This document shows, in pieces, positions 35,063 to 46,100 of a DNA stretch of 64,000 bases (position 1 is its first letter; each line of letters starts with the position of its first letter). The stretch comes from Membranipora membranacea (Eukaryota > Bryozoa > Gymnolaemata > Cheilostomatida > Membraniporidae). The stretch spans positions 21,130,025-21,194,024 of the forward strand of contig OU612070.1 in assembly GCA_914767715.1 (NCBI GenBank). Direction: 5' to 3'. Made by a program: the position numbers and the translations under genes. The notes under the pieces were generated by a model. The model had not been told where the DNA came from. It made no database searches and saw only the letters and a program-made list of their open reading frames with translations.

Positions 35063-36737
35063 GATACCCTCCCTTGGTATAATTTTTGAAATTTCAAGTC
35101 AGCGTAATTACCAACCAGTTAATCGGAGGATCCCAATATTCTGCAGTTTGAATAAGGCCAATAAGGGCTTGAAGTGGTCGGAGTTAGATAAGAATCCAAG
35201 AGAGTTTTAATTTTTCAATGCTGCCGTTTGGCATGTTTTTTTTTGGCTAAAGTGGACGTCGTTAAAGTTGGCGCTGACGGAGAACGGAGACCTGCAGAGA
35301 CAAACGGACTTCAGATTTGAGACGAGCAGGAGTTGCTCCTCCTTATGAGGTAGGTTAAAAGCAAATCTATTTTTTGACCCGAGCGAAAAAAAACCATGAT
35401 ACCCTCCCTTGGTATAATTTTTGAAATTTCAAGTCAGCGTAATTACCAACCAGTTTATCGGAGGATCCCAATATTCTGCAGTTTGAAGAAGGCCAATAAG
35501 GGCTTGAAGTGGTCGGAGTTAGATAAGAATCCAAGAGAGTTTTAATTTTTCAATGCTGCCGTTTGGCATGTTTTTTTTTGGCAAAAGTGGACGTCGTTAA
35601 AGTTGGCGCTGACGGAGAACGGAGACCCGCAGAGACAAACCGACTTCAGATTTGAGACGAGCAGGAGTTGCTCCTCCTTATGAGGAAGGTTAAAAGCAAA
35701 TCTATTTTTTGACCCGAGCGAAAAAAAACCATGATACCCTCCCTTGGTATAATTTTTGAAATTTCAAGTCAGCGTAATTACCAACCAGTTAATCGGAGGA
35801 TCCCAATATTCTGCAGTTTGAAAAAGGCCAATAAGGGCTTGAAGTGGTCGGAGTTAGATAAGAATCCAAGAGAGTTTTGATTTTTCAATGCTGCCGTTTG
35901 CCATGTTTTTTTTTGGCAAAAGTGGACGTCGTTAAAGTTGGCGCTGACGGAGAACGGAGACCCGCAGAGACAAACGGACTTCAGATTTGAGACGAGCAGG
36001 AGTTGCTCCTCCTTATGAGGTAGGTTAAAAGCAAATCTATTTTTTGACCCGAGCGAAAAAAAACCATGATACCCTCCCTTGGTATAATTTTTCAAATTTC
36101 AAGTCAGCGTAATTACCAACCAGTTAATCGGAGGATCCCAATATTCTGCAGTTTGAATAAGGCCAATAAGGGCTTGAAGTGGTCGGAGTTAGATAAGAAT
36201 CAAAGAGAGTTTTGATTTTTCAATGCTGCCGTTTGGCATGTTTTTTTTTGGCAAAAGTGGACGTTGTTAAAGTTGGCGCTGACGGAGAACGGAGACCCGC
36301 AGAGACAAACGGACTTCAGATTTGAGACGAGCAGGAGTTGCTCCTCCTTATGAGGTAGGTTAAAAGCAAATCTATTTTTTGACCCGAGCGAAAAAAAACC
36401 ATGATACCCTCCCTTGGTATAATTTTTGAAATTTCAAGTCAGCGTAATTACCAACCAGTTAATCGGAGGATCCCAATATTCTGCAGTTTGAATAAGGCCA
36501 ATAAGGGCTTGAAGTGGTCGGAGTTAGATAAGAATCCAAGAGAGTTTTGATTTTTCAATGCTGCCGTTTGGCATGTTTTTTTTTGGCAAAAGTGGACGTC
36601 GTTAAAGTTGGCGCTGACGGAGAACGGAGACCCGCAGAGACAAACGGACTTCAGATTTGAGACGAGCAGGAGTTGCTCCTCCTTATGAGGTAGGTTAAAA
36701 GCAAATCTATTTTTTGACCCGAGCGAAAAAAAACCAT
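35063..36737 (+). repeat. Five mixed second-domain monomers
   Basis: Monomers start at 35063 (ttttaattttt, private ggctaaag, gacctgcag), 35398 (L: gtttatcgg, gaagaagg, gaggaagg), 35733 (gaaaaagg, gccatg), 36068 (ttttcaaattt with the D markers aatcaaag and gacgttgtt) and 36403 (plain). The K-L-M order is followed by an M/D mixture before the next J at 36738. Confidence 0.85.
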
Positions 36738-38748
36738 GATACCCTCCCTTGGTATAATTTTTGAAATTTCAAGTCAGCGTAATTACCAACCAGTTAATTG
36801 GAGGATCCCAATATTCTGCAGTTTGAATAAGGCCAATAAGGGCTTGAAGTGGTCGGAGTTAGATAAGAATCCAAGAGAGTTTTGATTTTTCAATGCTGCC
36901 GTTTGGCATGTTTTTTTTTGGCAAAAGTGGACGTCGTTAAAGTTGGCGCTGACGGAGAACGGAGACCCGCAGAGACAAACGGACTTCAGATTTGAGACGA
37001 GCAGGAGTTGCTCCTCCTTATAAGGTAGGTTAAAAGCAAATCTATTTTTTGACCCGAGCAAAAAAAAACCATGATACCCTCCCTTGGTATAATTTTTGAA
37101 ATTTCAAGTCAGCGTAATTACCAACCAGTTAATCGGAGGATCCCAATATTCTGCAGTTTGAATAAGGCCAATAAGGGCTTGAAGTGGTCGGAGTTAGATC
37201 AGAATCCAAGAGAGTTTTGATTTTTCAATGCTGCCGTTTGGCATGTTTTTTTTTGGCAAAAGTGGACGTCGTTAAAGTTGGCGCTGACGGAGAACGGAGA
37301 CCCGCAGAGACAAACGGACTTCAGATTTGAGACGAGCAGGAGTTGCTCCTCCTTATGAGGCAGGTTAAAAGCAAATCTATTTTTTGACCCGAGCGAAAAA
37401 AAACCATGATACCCTCCCTTGGTATAATTTTTGAAATTTCAAGTCAGCGTAATTACCAACCAGTTAATCGGAGGATCCCAATATTCTGCAGTTTGAATAA
37501 GGCCAATAAGGGCTTGAAGTGGTCGGAGTTAGATAAGAATCCAAGAGAGTTTTAATTTTTCAATGCTGCCGTTTGGCATGTTTTTTTTTGGCAAAAGTGG
37601 ACGTCGTTAAAGTTGGCGCTGACGGAGAACGGAGACCCGCAGAGACAAACGGACTTCAGATTTGAGACGAGCAGGAGTTGCTCCTCCTTATGAGGAAGGT
37701 TAAAAGCAAATCTATTTTTTGACCCGAGCGAAAAAATACCATGATACCCTCCCTTGGTATAATTTTTGAAATTTCAAGTCAGCGTAATTACCAACCAGTT
37801 AATCGGAGGATCCCAATATTCTGCAGTTTGAAAAAGGCCAATAAGGGCTTGAAGTGGTCGGAGTTAGATAAGAATCCAAGAGAGTTTTGATTTTTCAATG
37901 CTGCCGTTTGCCATGTTTTTTTTTGGCAAAAGTGGACGTCGTTAAAGTTGGCGCTGACGGAGAACGGAGACCCGCAGAGACAAACGGACTTCAGATTTGA
38001 GACGAGCAGGAGTTGCTCCTCCTTATGAGGTACGTTAAAAGCAAATCTATTTTTTGACCCGAGCGAAAAAAAACCATGATACCCTCCCTTGGTATAATTT
38101 TTTAAATTTCAAGTCAGCGCAATTACCAACCAGTTAATCGGAGGATCCCAATATTCTGCAGTTTGAATAAGGCCAATAAGGGCTTGAAGTGGTCGGAGTT
38201 AGATAAGAATCGAAGAGAGTTTTGATTTTTCAATGCTGCCGTTTGGCATGTTTTTTTTTTGGCAAAAGTGGACGTCGTTAAAGTTGGCGCTGACGGAGAA
38301 CGGAGACCCGCAGAGACAAACGGACTTCAGATTTGAGACGAGCAGGAGTTGCTCCTCCTTATGAGGTAGGTTAAAAGCAAATCTATTTTTTGACCCGAGC
38401 GAAAAAAAACCATGATACCCTCCCTTGGTATAATTTTTGAAATTTCAAGTCAGCGTAATTACCAACCAGTTAATCGGAGGATCCCAATATTCTGCAGTTT
38501 GAATAAGGCCAATAAGGGCTTGAAGTGGTCGGAGTTAGATAAGAATCCAAGAGAGTTTTGATTTTTCAATGCTGCCGTTTGGCATGTTTTTTTTTGGCAA
38601 AAGTGGACGTCGTTAAAGTTGGCGCTGACGGAGAACGGAGACCCGCAGAGACAAACGGACTTCAGATTTGAGACGAGCAGGAGTTGCTCCTCCTTATGAG
38701 GTAGGTTAAAAGCAAATCTATTTTTTGACCCGAGCGAAAAAAAACCAT
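36738..38748 (+). repeat. J-C2 unit with K/L hybrid, six monomers
   Basis: Monomers start at 36738 (J: ttaattgg, ataagg, agcaaaaaa, but gccgtttgg), 37073 (C2), 37408 (ttttaattttt and gaggaagg without gtttatcgg: K and L merged), 37743 (gaaaaagg, gccatg, gtacgtt), 38078 (N: ttaaattt, aatcgaag, and a T10 run making it 336 bp) and 38414 (plain). This is a J-N unit with one monomer lost at the K/L step. Confidence 0.86.
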
Positions 38749-41700
38749 GATACCCTCCCTTGGTATAATTTTTGAAATTTCAAGTCAGCGTAATTACCAA
38801 CCAGTTAATCGGAGGATCCCAATATTCTGCAGTTTGAATAAGGCCAATAAGGGCTTGAAGTGGTCGGAGTTAGATAAGAATCCAAGAGAGTTTTGATTTT
38901 TCAATGCTGCCGTTTGGCATGTTTTTTTTTGGCAAAAGTGGACGTCGTTAAAGTTGGCGCTGACGGAGAACGGAGACCCGCAGAGACAAACGGACTTCAG
39001 ATTTGAGACGAGCAGGAGTTGCTCCTCCTTATAAGGTAGGTTAAAAGCAAATCTATTTTTTGACCCGAGCGAAAAAAAACCATGATACCCTCCCTTGGTA
39101 TAATTTTTGAAATTTCAAGTCAGCGTAATTACCAACCAGTTAATCGGAGGATCCCAATATTCTGCAGTTTGAATAAGGCCAATAAGGGCTTGAAGTGGTC
39201 GGAGTTAGATCAGAATCCAAGAGAGTTTTGATTTTTCAATGCTGCCGTTTGGCATGTTTTTTTTTGGCAAAAGTGGACGTCGTTAAAGTTGGCGCTGACG
39301 GAGAACGGAGATCCGCAGAGACAAACGGACTTCAGATTTGAGACGAGCAGGAGTTGCTCCTCCTTATGAGGCAGGTTAAAAGCAAATCAATTTTTTGACC
39401 CGAGCGAAAAAAAACCATGATACCCTCCCTTGGTATAATTTTTGAAATTTCAAGTCAGCGTAATTACCAACCAGTTAATCGGAGGATCCCAATATTCTGC
39501 AGTTTGAATAAGGCCAATTAGGGCTTGAAGTGGTCGGAGTTAGATAAGAATCCAAAAGAGTTTTACTTTTTCAATGCTGCCGTTTGGCATGTTTTTTTTT
39601 GGCAACAGTGGACGTCGTTAGAGTTGGCGCTGACGGAGAACGGAGACCCGCAGAGACAAACGGACTTCAGATTTGAGACGAGCAGGAGTTGTTCCTCCTT
39701 ATGAGGTAGGTTAAAAGCAAATCTATTTTTTGACCCGAGCGAAAAAAAACCATGATACCCTCCCTTGGTATAATTTTTGAAATTTCAAGTCAGCGTAATT
39801 ACCAACCAGTTTATCGGAGGATCCCAATATTCTGCAGTTTGAATAAGGCCAATAAGGGCTTGAAGTGGTCGGAGTTAGATAAGAATCCAAGAGAGTTTTA
39901 ATTTTTCAATGCTGCCGTTTGGCATGTTTTTTTTTGGCAAAAGTGGACGTCGTTAAAGTTGGCGCTGACGGAGAACGGAGACCCGCAGAGACAAACGGAC
40001 TTCAGATTTGAGACGAGCAGGAGTTGCTCCTCCTTATGAGGAAGGTTCAAAGCAAATCTATTTTTTGACCCGAGCGAAAAAAAACCATGATACCCTCCCT
40101 TGGTATAATTTTTGAAATTTCAAGTCAGGGTGATTACCAACCAGTTAATCGGAGGATCCCAATATTCTGCAGTTTGAATAAGGCCAATAAGGGCTTGAAG
40201 TGGTCGGAGTTAGATAAGAATCCAAGAGAGTTTTGATTTTTCAATGCTGCCGTTTGCCATGTTTTTTTTTGGCAAAAGTGGACGTCGTTAAAGTTGGCGC
40301 TGACGGAGAACGGAGACCCGCAGAGACAAACGAACTTCAGATTTGAGACGAGCAGGAGTTGCTCCTCCTTATGAGGTAGGTTAAAAGCAAATCTATTTTT
40401 TGACCCGAGCGAAAAAAAACCATGATACCCTCCCTTGGTATAATTTTTTAAATTTCAAGTCAGCGTAATTACCAACCAGTTAATCGGAGGATCCCAATAT
40501 TCTGCAGTTTGAATAAGGCCAATAAGGGCTTGAAGTGGTCGGAGTTAGATAAGAATCGAAGAGAGTTTTGATTTTCCAATGCTGCCGTTTGGCATGTTTT
40601 TTTTTGGCAAAAGTGGACGTCGTTAAAGTTGGCGCTGACGGAGAACGGAGACCCGCAGAGACAAACGGACTTCAGATTTGAGACGAGCAGGAGTTGCTCC
40701 TCCTTATGAGGTAGGTTAAAAGCAAATCTATTTTTTGACCCGAGCGAAAAAAAACCATGATACCCTCCCTTGGTATAATTTTAGAAATTTCAAGTCAGCG
40801 TAATTACCAACCAGTTAATCGGAGGATCCCAATATTCTGCAGTTTGAATAAGGCCAATAAGGGCTTGAAGTGGTCGGAGTTAGATAAGAATCCAAGAGAG
40901 TTTTGATTTTTCAATGCTGCCTTTTGGCATGTTTTTTTTTGGCAAAAGTGGACGTCGTTAAAGTTGGCGCTGACGGAGAACGGAGACCCGCAGAGACAAA
41001 CGGACTTCAGATTTGAGACGAGCAGGAGTTGCTCCTCCTTATGAGGTAGGTTAAAAGCAAATCTATTTTTTGACCCGAGCGAAAAAAAACCATGATACCC
41101 TCCCTTGGTATAATTTTTGAAATTTCAAGTCAGCGTAATTACCAACCAGTTAATCGGAGGATCCCAATATTCTGCAGTTTGAATAAGGCCAATAAGGGCT
41201 TGAAGTGGTCGGAGTTAGATAAGAATCCAAGAGAGTTTTGATTTTTCAATGCTGCCGTTTGGCATGTTTTTTTTGGGCAAAAGTGGACGTCGTTAAAGTT
41301 GGCGCTGACGGAGAACGGAGACCCGCAGAGACAAACGGACTTCAGATTTGGAACGAGCAGAGTTGCTCCTCCTTATGAGGTACGTTAAAAGCAAATCTAT
41401 TTTTTGACCCGAGCGAAAAAAAACCATGATACCCTCCCTTGGTATAATTTTTGAAATTTCAAGTCAGCGTAATTACCAACCAGTTAATCGGAGGATCCCA
41501 ATATTCTGCAGTTTGAATAAGGCCAATAAGGGCTTGAAGTGGTCGGAGTTAGATAAGAATCCAAGAGAGTTTTGATATTTCAATGCTGCCGTTTGGCATG
41601 TTTTTTTTTGGCAAAAGTGGACGTCGTTAAAGTTGGCGCTGACGGAGAACGGAGACCCGCAGAGACAAACGGACTTCGGATTTGAGACGAGCAGGAGTTG

Positions 41701-42432
41701 CTCCTCCTTATAAGGTAGGTTAAAAGCAAATCTATTTTTTGACCCAAGCGAAAAAAAACCATGATACCCTCCCTTGGTATAATTTTTGAAATTTCAAGTC
41801 AGCGTTATTACCAACCAGTTAATCGGAGGATCCCAATATTCTGCAGTTTGAATAAGGCCAATAAGGGCTTGAAGTGGTCGGAGTTAGATCAGAATCCAAG
41901 AGAGTTTTGATTTTTCAATGCTGCCGTTTGGCATGTTTTTTTTTGGCAAAAGTGGAGGTCGTTAAAGTTGGCGCTGACGGAGAACGGAGACCCGCAGAGA
42001 CAAACGGACTTCAGATTTGAGACGAGCAGGAGTTGCTCCTCCTTATGAGGCAGGTTAAAAGCAAATCTATTTTTTGACCCGAGCGAAAAAAAACCATGAT
42101 ACCCTCCCTTGGTATAATTTTTGAAATTTCAAGTCAGCGTAATTACCAACCAGTTAATCGGAGTATCCCAATATTCTGCAGTTTGAATAAGGCCAATAAG
42201 GGCTTGAAGTGGTCGGAGTTAGATAAGAATCCAAGAGAGTTTTAATTTTTCAATGCTGCCGTTTGGCATGTTTTTTTTTGGCAAAAGTGGACGTCGTTAA
42301 AGTTGGCGCTGACGGAGAACGGAGACCCGCAGAGACAAACGGACTTCAGATTTGAGACGAGCAGGAGTTGCTCCTCCTTATGAGGTAGGTTAAAAGCAAA
42401 TCTATTTTTTGACCCGAGCGAAAAAAAACCAT
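38749..42432 (+). repeat. Eleven diverged monomers at right edge of second domain
   Basis: Monomers start at 38749 (ataagg), 39084 (gatcag, gagatccgc, gaggcagg), 39419 (tccaaaagag, ggcaacag, ttgttcctcc), 39754 (gtttatcgg, gaggaagg), 40089 (cagggtgatt, gccatg), 40424 (ttaaattt, aatcgaag), 40759 (ttttagaa), 41094 (A-like, 334 bp: ggaacgagcagag, gtacgtt), 41428 (ataagg, gacccaagcg), 41763 (gatcag, gaggcagg, ggaggtcg) and 42098 (gagtatccc). The marker order is B, C, K, L, M, N, I, A, B, C, a full turn of the ancestral ring, but with several private substitutions per monomer. Confidence 0.86.
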
Positions 42433-42765
42433 GATACCCTCCCTCGGTATAATTTTTGAAATTTTAAGTCAGCGTAATTACCAACCAGTTAATCGGAGGA
42501 TCCCAATATTCTGCAGTTTGAATAAGGCCAATAAGGGCTTGAAGTGGTCGGAGTTAGATAAGAATCGAAGAGAGTTTTGATTTTTCAATGCTGCCGTTTG
42601 GCATGTTTTTTTTTGGCAAAAGTGGACGTCGTTAAAGTTGGCGCTGACGGAGAACGGAGACCCGCAGAGACAAACGGACTTCAGATTTGAGACGAGCAGG
42701 AGTTGCTCCTCCTTATGAGGTAGGTTAAAAGCAAATCTATTTTTTGACCCGAGCAAAAAAAAACC

Positions 42766-43086
42766 TTGGTATAATTTTTGAAATTTCAAGTCAGCGTAAT
42801 TACCAACCAGTTAATCGGAGGATCCCAATATTCTGCAGTTTGAATGAGGCCAATAAGGGCTTGAAGTGGTCGGAGTTAGATAAGAATCCAAGAGAGTTTT
42901 AATTTTTCAATGCTGCCGTTTTTTTTTTTTTTTGGCAAAAGTGGACGTCGTTAAAGTTGGCGCTGACTGAGAACGGAGACCCGCAGAGACAAACGGACTT
43001 CAGATTTGAGACGAGCAGGAGTTGCTCCTCCTTATGAGGTAGGTTAAAAGCAAATCTATTTTTTGACCCGAGCGAAAAAAAACCAT
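42766..43086 (+). repeat. Type X monomer 1 (13-bp deletion, long T run)
   Basis: The A run and 'cc' join directly to 'ttggtataa': the 13 bases atgataccctccc are missing, which removes the left arm of the local inverted repeat. The T9 tract with its ggcatg lead-in is replaced by an uninterrupted T15 run. Linked markers are gaatgaggcc and gctgactgag. Length 321 bp. Confidence 0.9.
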
Positions 43087-43756
43087 GATACCCTCCCTTG
43101 GTATAATTTTTGAAATTTCAAGTCAGCGTAATTACCAACCAGTTAATCGGAGGATCCCAATATTCTGCAGTTTGAATAAGGCCAATAAGGGCTTGAAGTG
43201 GTCGGAGTTAGATAAGAATCCAAGAGAGTTTTGATTTTTCAACGCTGCCGTTTGGCATGTTTTTTTTTGGCAAAAGTGGATGTCGTTAAAGTTGGCGCTG
43301 ACGGAGAACGGAGACCCGCAGAGACAAACAGACTTCAGATTTGAGACGAGCAGGAGTTGCTCCTCCTTATGAGGTACGTTAAAAGCAAATCTATTTTTTG
43401 ACCCGAGCGAAAAAAAACCATGATACCCTCCCTTGGTATAATTTATGAAATTTCAAGTCAGCGTAATTACCAACCAGTTAATCGGAGGATCCCAATATTC
43501 TGCAGTTTGAATAAGGCCAATAAGGGCTTGAAGTGGTCGGAGTTAGATAAGAATCCAAGAGAGTTTTAATTTTTCAATGCTGCCGTTTGGCATGTTTTTT
43601 TTTGGCAAAAGTGGACGTCGTTAAAGTTGGCGCTGACGGAGAACGGAGACCCGCAGAGACAAACGGACTTCAGATTTGAGACGAGCAGGAGTTGCTCCTC
43701 CTTATGAGGTAGGTTAAAAGCAAATCTATTTTTTGACCCGAGCGAAAAAAAACCAT

Positions 43757-45765
43757 GATACCCTCCCTTGGTATAATTTTTGAAATTTCAAGTCAGCGTA
43801 ATTACCAACCAGTTAATCGGAGGATCCCAATATTCTGCGGTTTGAATAAGGCCAATAAGGGCTTGAAGTGGTCGGAGTTAGATAAGAATCCAAGAGAGTT
43901 TTAATTTTTCAATGCTGCCGTTTGGCATTTTTTTTTTGGGCAAAAGTGGACGTCGTTAAAGTTGGCGCTGACGGAGAACGGAGACCCGCAGAGACAAACG
44001 GACTTCAGATTTGAGACGAGCAGGAGTTGTTCCTCCTTATTAGGTAGGTTAAAAGCAAATCTATTTTTTGACCGGAGCGAAAAAAAACCATGATACCCTC
44101 CCTTGGTATAATTTTTGAAATTTCAAGTCAGCGTAATTACCAACCAGTTAATCGGAGGATCCCAATATTCTGCAGGTTGAATAAGGCCAATAAGGGCTTG
44201 AAGTGGTCGGAGTTAGATAAGAATCCAAGAGAGTTTTAATTTTTCAATGCTGCCGTTTGGCATGTTTTTTTTTGGCAAAAGTGGACGTCGTTAAAGTTGG
44301 CGCTGACGGAGAACGGAGACCCGCAGAGACAAACGGACTTCAGATTTGAGACGAGCAGGAGTTGCTCCTCCTTATGAGGTAAGTTAAAAGCAAATCTATT
44401 TTCTGACCCGAGCGAAAAAAAACCATGATACCCTCACTTGGTATAATTTTTGAAATTTCAAGTCAGCGTAATTACCAACCAGTTAATCGGAGGATCCCAA
44501 TATTCTGCAGTTTGAATAAGGCCAATAAGGGCATGAAGTGGTCGGAGTTAGATAAGAATCCAAGAGAGTTTTAATTTTTGAATGCTGCCGTTTGGCATGT
44601 TTTTTTTTGGCAAAAGTGGACGTCGTTAAAGTTGGCGCTGACGGAGAACGGACACCCGCAGAGACAAACGGACTTCAGATTTGAGACGAGCAGGAGTTGC
44701 TCCTCCTTATGAGGTAGGTTAAAAGCAAATCTATTTTTTGACCCGAGCGAAAAAAAACCATGATACCCTCCCTTGGTTTAATTTTTGAAATTTCAAGTCA
44801 GCGTAATTACCAACCAGTTAATCGGAGGATCCCAATATTCTGCAGTTTGAATAAGGCCAATAAGGGCTTGAAGTGGTCGGAGTTAGATAAGAATCCAAGA
44901 GAGTTTTAATTTTTCAATGCTGCCGTTTGGCTTTTTTTTTTGGGCAAAAGTGGACGTCGTTAAAGTTGGCGCTGACGGAGAACGGAGACCCGCAGAGACA
45001 AACGGACTTCAGATTTGAGACGAGCAGGAGTTGTTCCTCCTTATTAGGTAGGTTAAAAGCAAATATATTTTTTGACCGGAGCGAAAAAAAACCATGATAC
45101 CCTCCCTTGGTATAATTTTTGAAATTTCAAGTCAGCGTAATTACCAACCAGTTAATCGGAGGATCCCAATATTCTGCAGTTTGAATAAGGCCAATAAGGG
45201 CTTGAAGTGGTCGGAGTTAGATAAGAATCCAAGAGAGTTTTAATTTTTCAATGCTGCCGTTTGGCATGTTTTTTTTTGGCAAAAGTGGACGTCGTTAAAG
45301 TTGGCGCTGACGGAGAACGGAGACCCGCAGAGACAAACGGACTTCAGATTTGAGACGAGCAGGAGTTGCTCCTCCTTATGAGGTAGGTTAAAAGCAAATC
45401 TATTTTCTGACCCGAGCGAAAAAAAACCATGATACCCTCACTTGGTATAATTTTTGAAATTTCAAGTCAGCGTAATTACCAACCAGTTAATCGGAGGATC
45501 CCAATATTCTGCAGTTTGAATAAAGCCAATAAGGGCTTGAAGTGGTCGGAGTTAGATAAGAATCCAAGAGAGTTTTAATTTTTCAATGCTGCCGTTTGGC
45601 ATGTTTTTTTTTGGCAAAAGTGGACGTCGTTAAAGTTGGCGCTGACGGAGAACGGACACCCGCAGAGACAAACGGACTTCAGATTTGAGACGAGCAGGAG
45701 TTGCTCCTCCTTATGAGGTAGGTTAAAAGCAAATCTATTTTTTGACCCGAGCGAAAAAAAACCAT
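43757..45765 (+). repeat. Nested trimer duplication inside the 11-monomer HOR
   Basis: Monomers 43757-44092-44427 and 44762-45096-45431 share the same series of rare alleles: first ttattagg with gaccgg, then ttttctgacc, then cctcacttgg with cggacaccc. The trimers are 1005 and 1004 bp. They differ by private changes (ctgcggttt, ctgcaggttg, gtaagtt, gggcatgaag and ttgaatgc in the first; ggtttaa, aaatatatt and aataaagcc in the second), so the trimer duplicated before the whole 11-monomer unit did. Confidence 0.88.
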
Positions 45766-46100
45766 GATACCCTCCCTCGGTATAATTTTTGAAATTTTAA
45801 GTCAGCGTAATTACCAACCAGTTAATCGGAGGATCCCAATATTCTGCAGTTTGAATAAGGCCAATAAGGGCTTGAAGTGGTCGGAGTTAGATAAGAATCG
45901 AAGAGAGTTTTGATTTTTCAATGCTGCCGTTTGGCATGTTTTTTTTTGGCAAAAGTGGACGTCGTTAAAGTTGGCGCTGACGGAGAACGGAGACCCGCAG
46001 AGACAAACGGACTTCAGATTTGAGACGAGCAGGAGTTGCTCCTCCTTATAAGGTAGGTTAAAAGCAAATCTATTTTTTGACCCGAGCGAAAAAAAACCAT

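Larger units (their letters stand above)
42433..46100 (+). repeat. Eleven-monomer HOR, first copy, 3668 bp
   Basis: Monomers start at 42433 (ctcggtat, attttaag, aatcgaag, agcaaaaaa), 42766 (type X), 43087 (aacgctgcc, gtggatgtcg, gacaaacag), 43422 (aatttatgaa), 43757 (ctgcggttt, gcattttttttt, ttattagg, gaccgg), 44092 (ctgcaggttg, gtaagtt, ttttctgacc), 44427 (cctcacttgg, gggcatgaag, ttgaatgc, cggacaccc), 44762 (ggtttaa, short T run, ttattagg, aaatatatt, gaccgg), 45096 (ttttctgacc), 45431 (cctcacttgg, aataaagcc, cggacaccc) and 45766 (ctcggtat, aatcgaag, ataagg). Eleven x 335 is 3685; the missing 17 bases come mainly from the 13-bp deletion before type X and its altered T tract. Most monomers read ttttaattttt. 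Confidence 0.92.

Noticed and set aside
42900-42935. Poly-T runs in X monomers as polyadenylation tails of inserted retroelements
   Set aside because: The run lies inside the monomer where a T9 run always sits, with no target-site duplication and no foreign sequence next to it.
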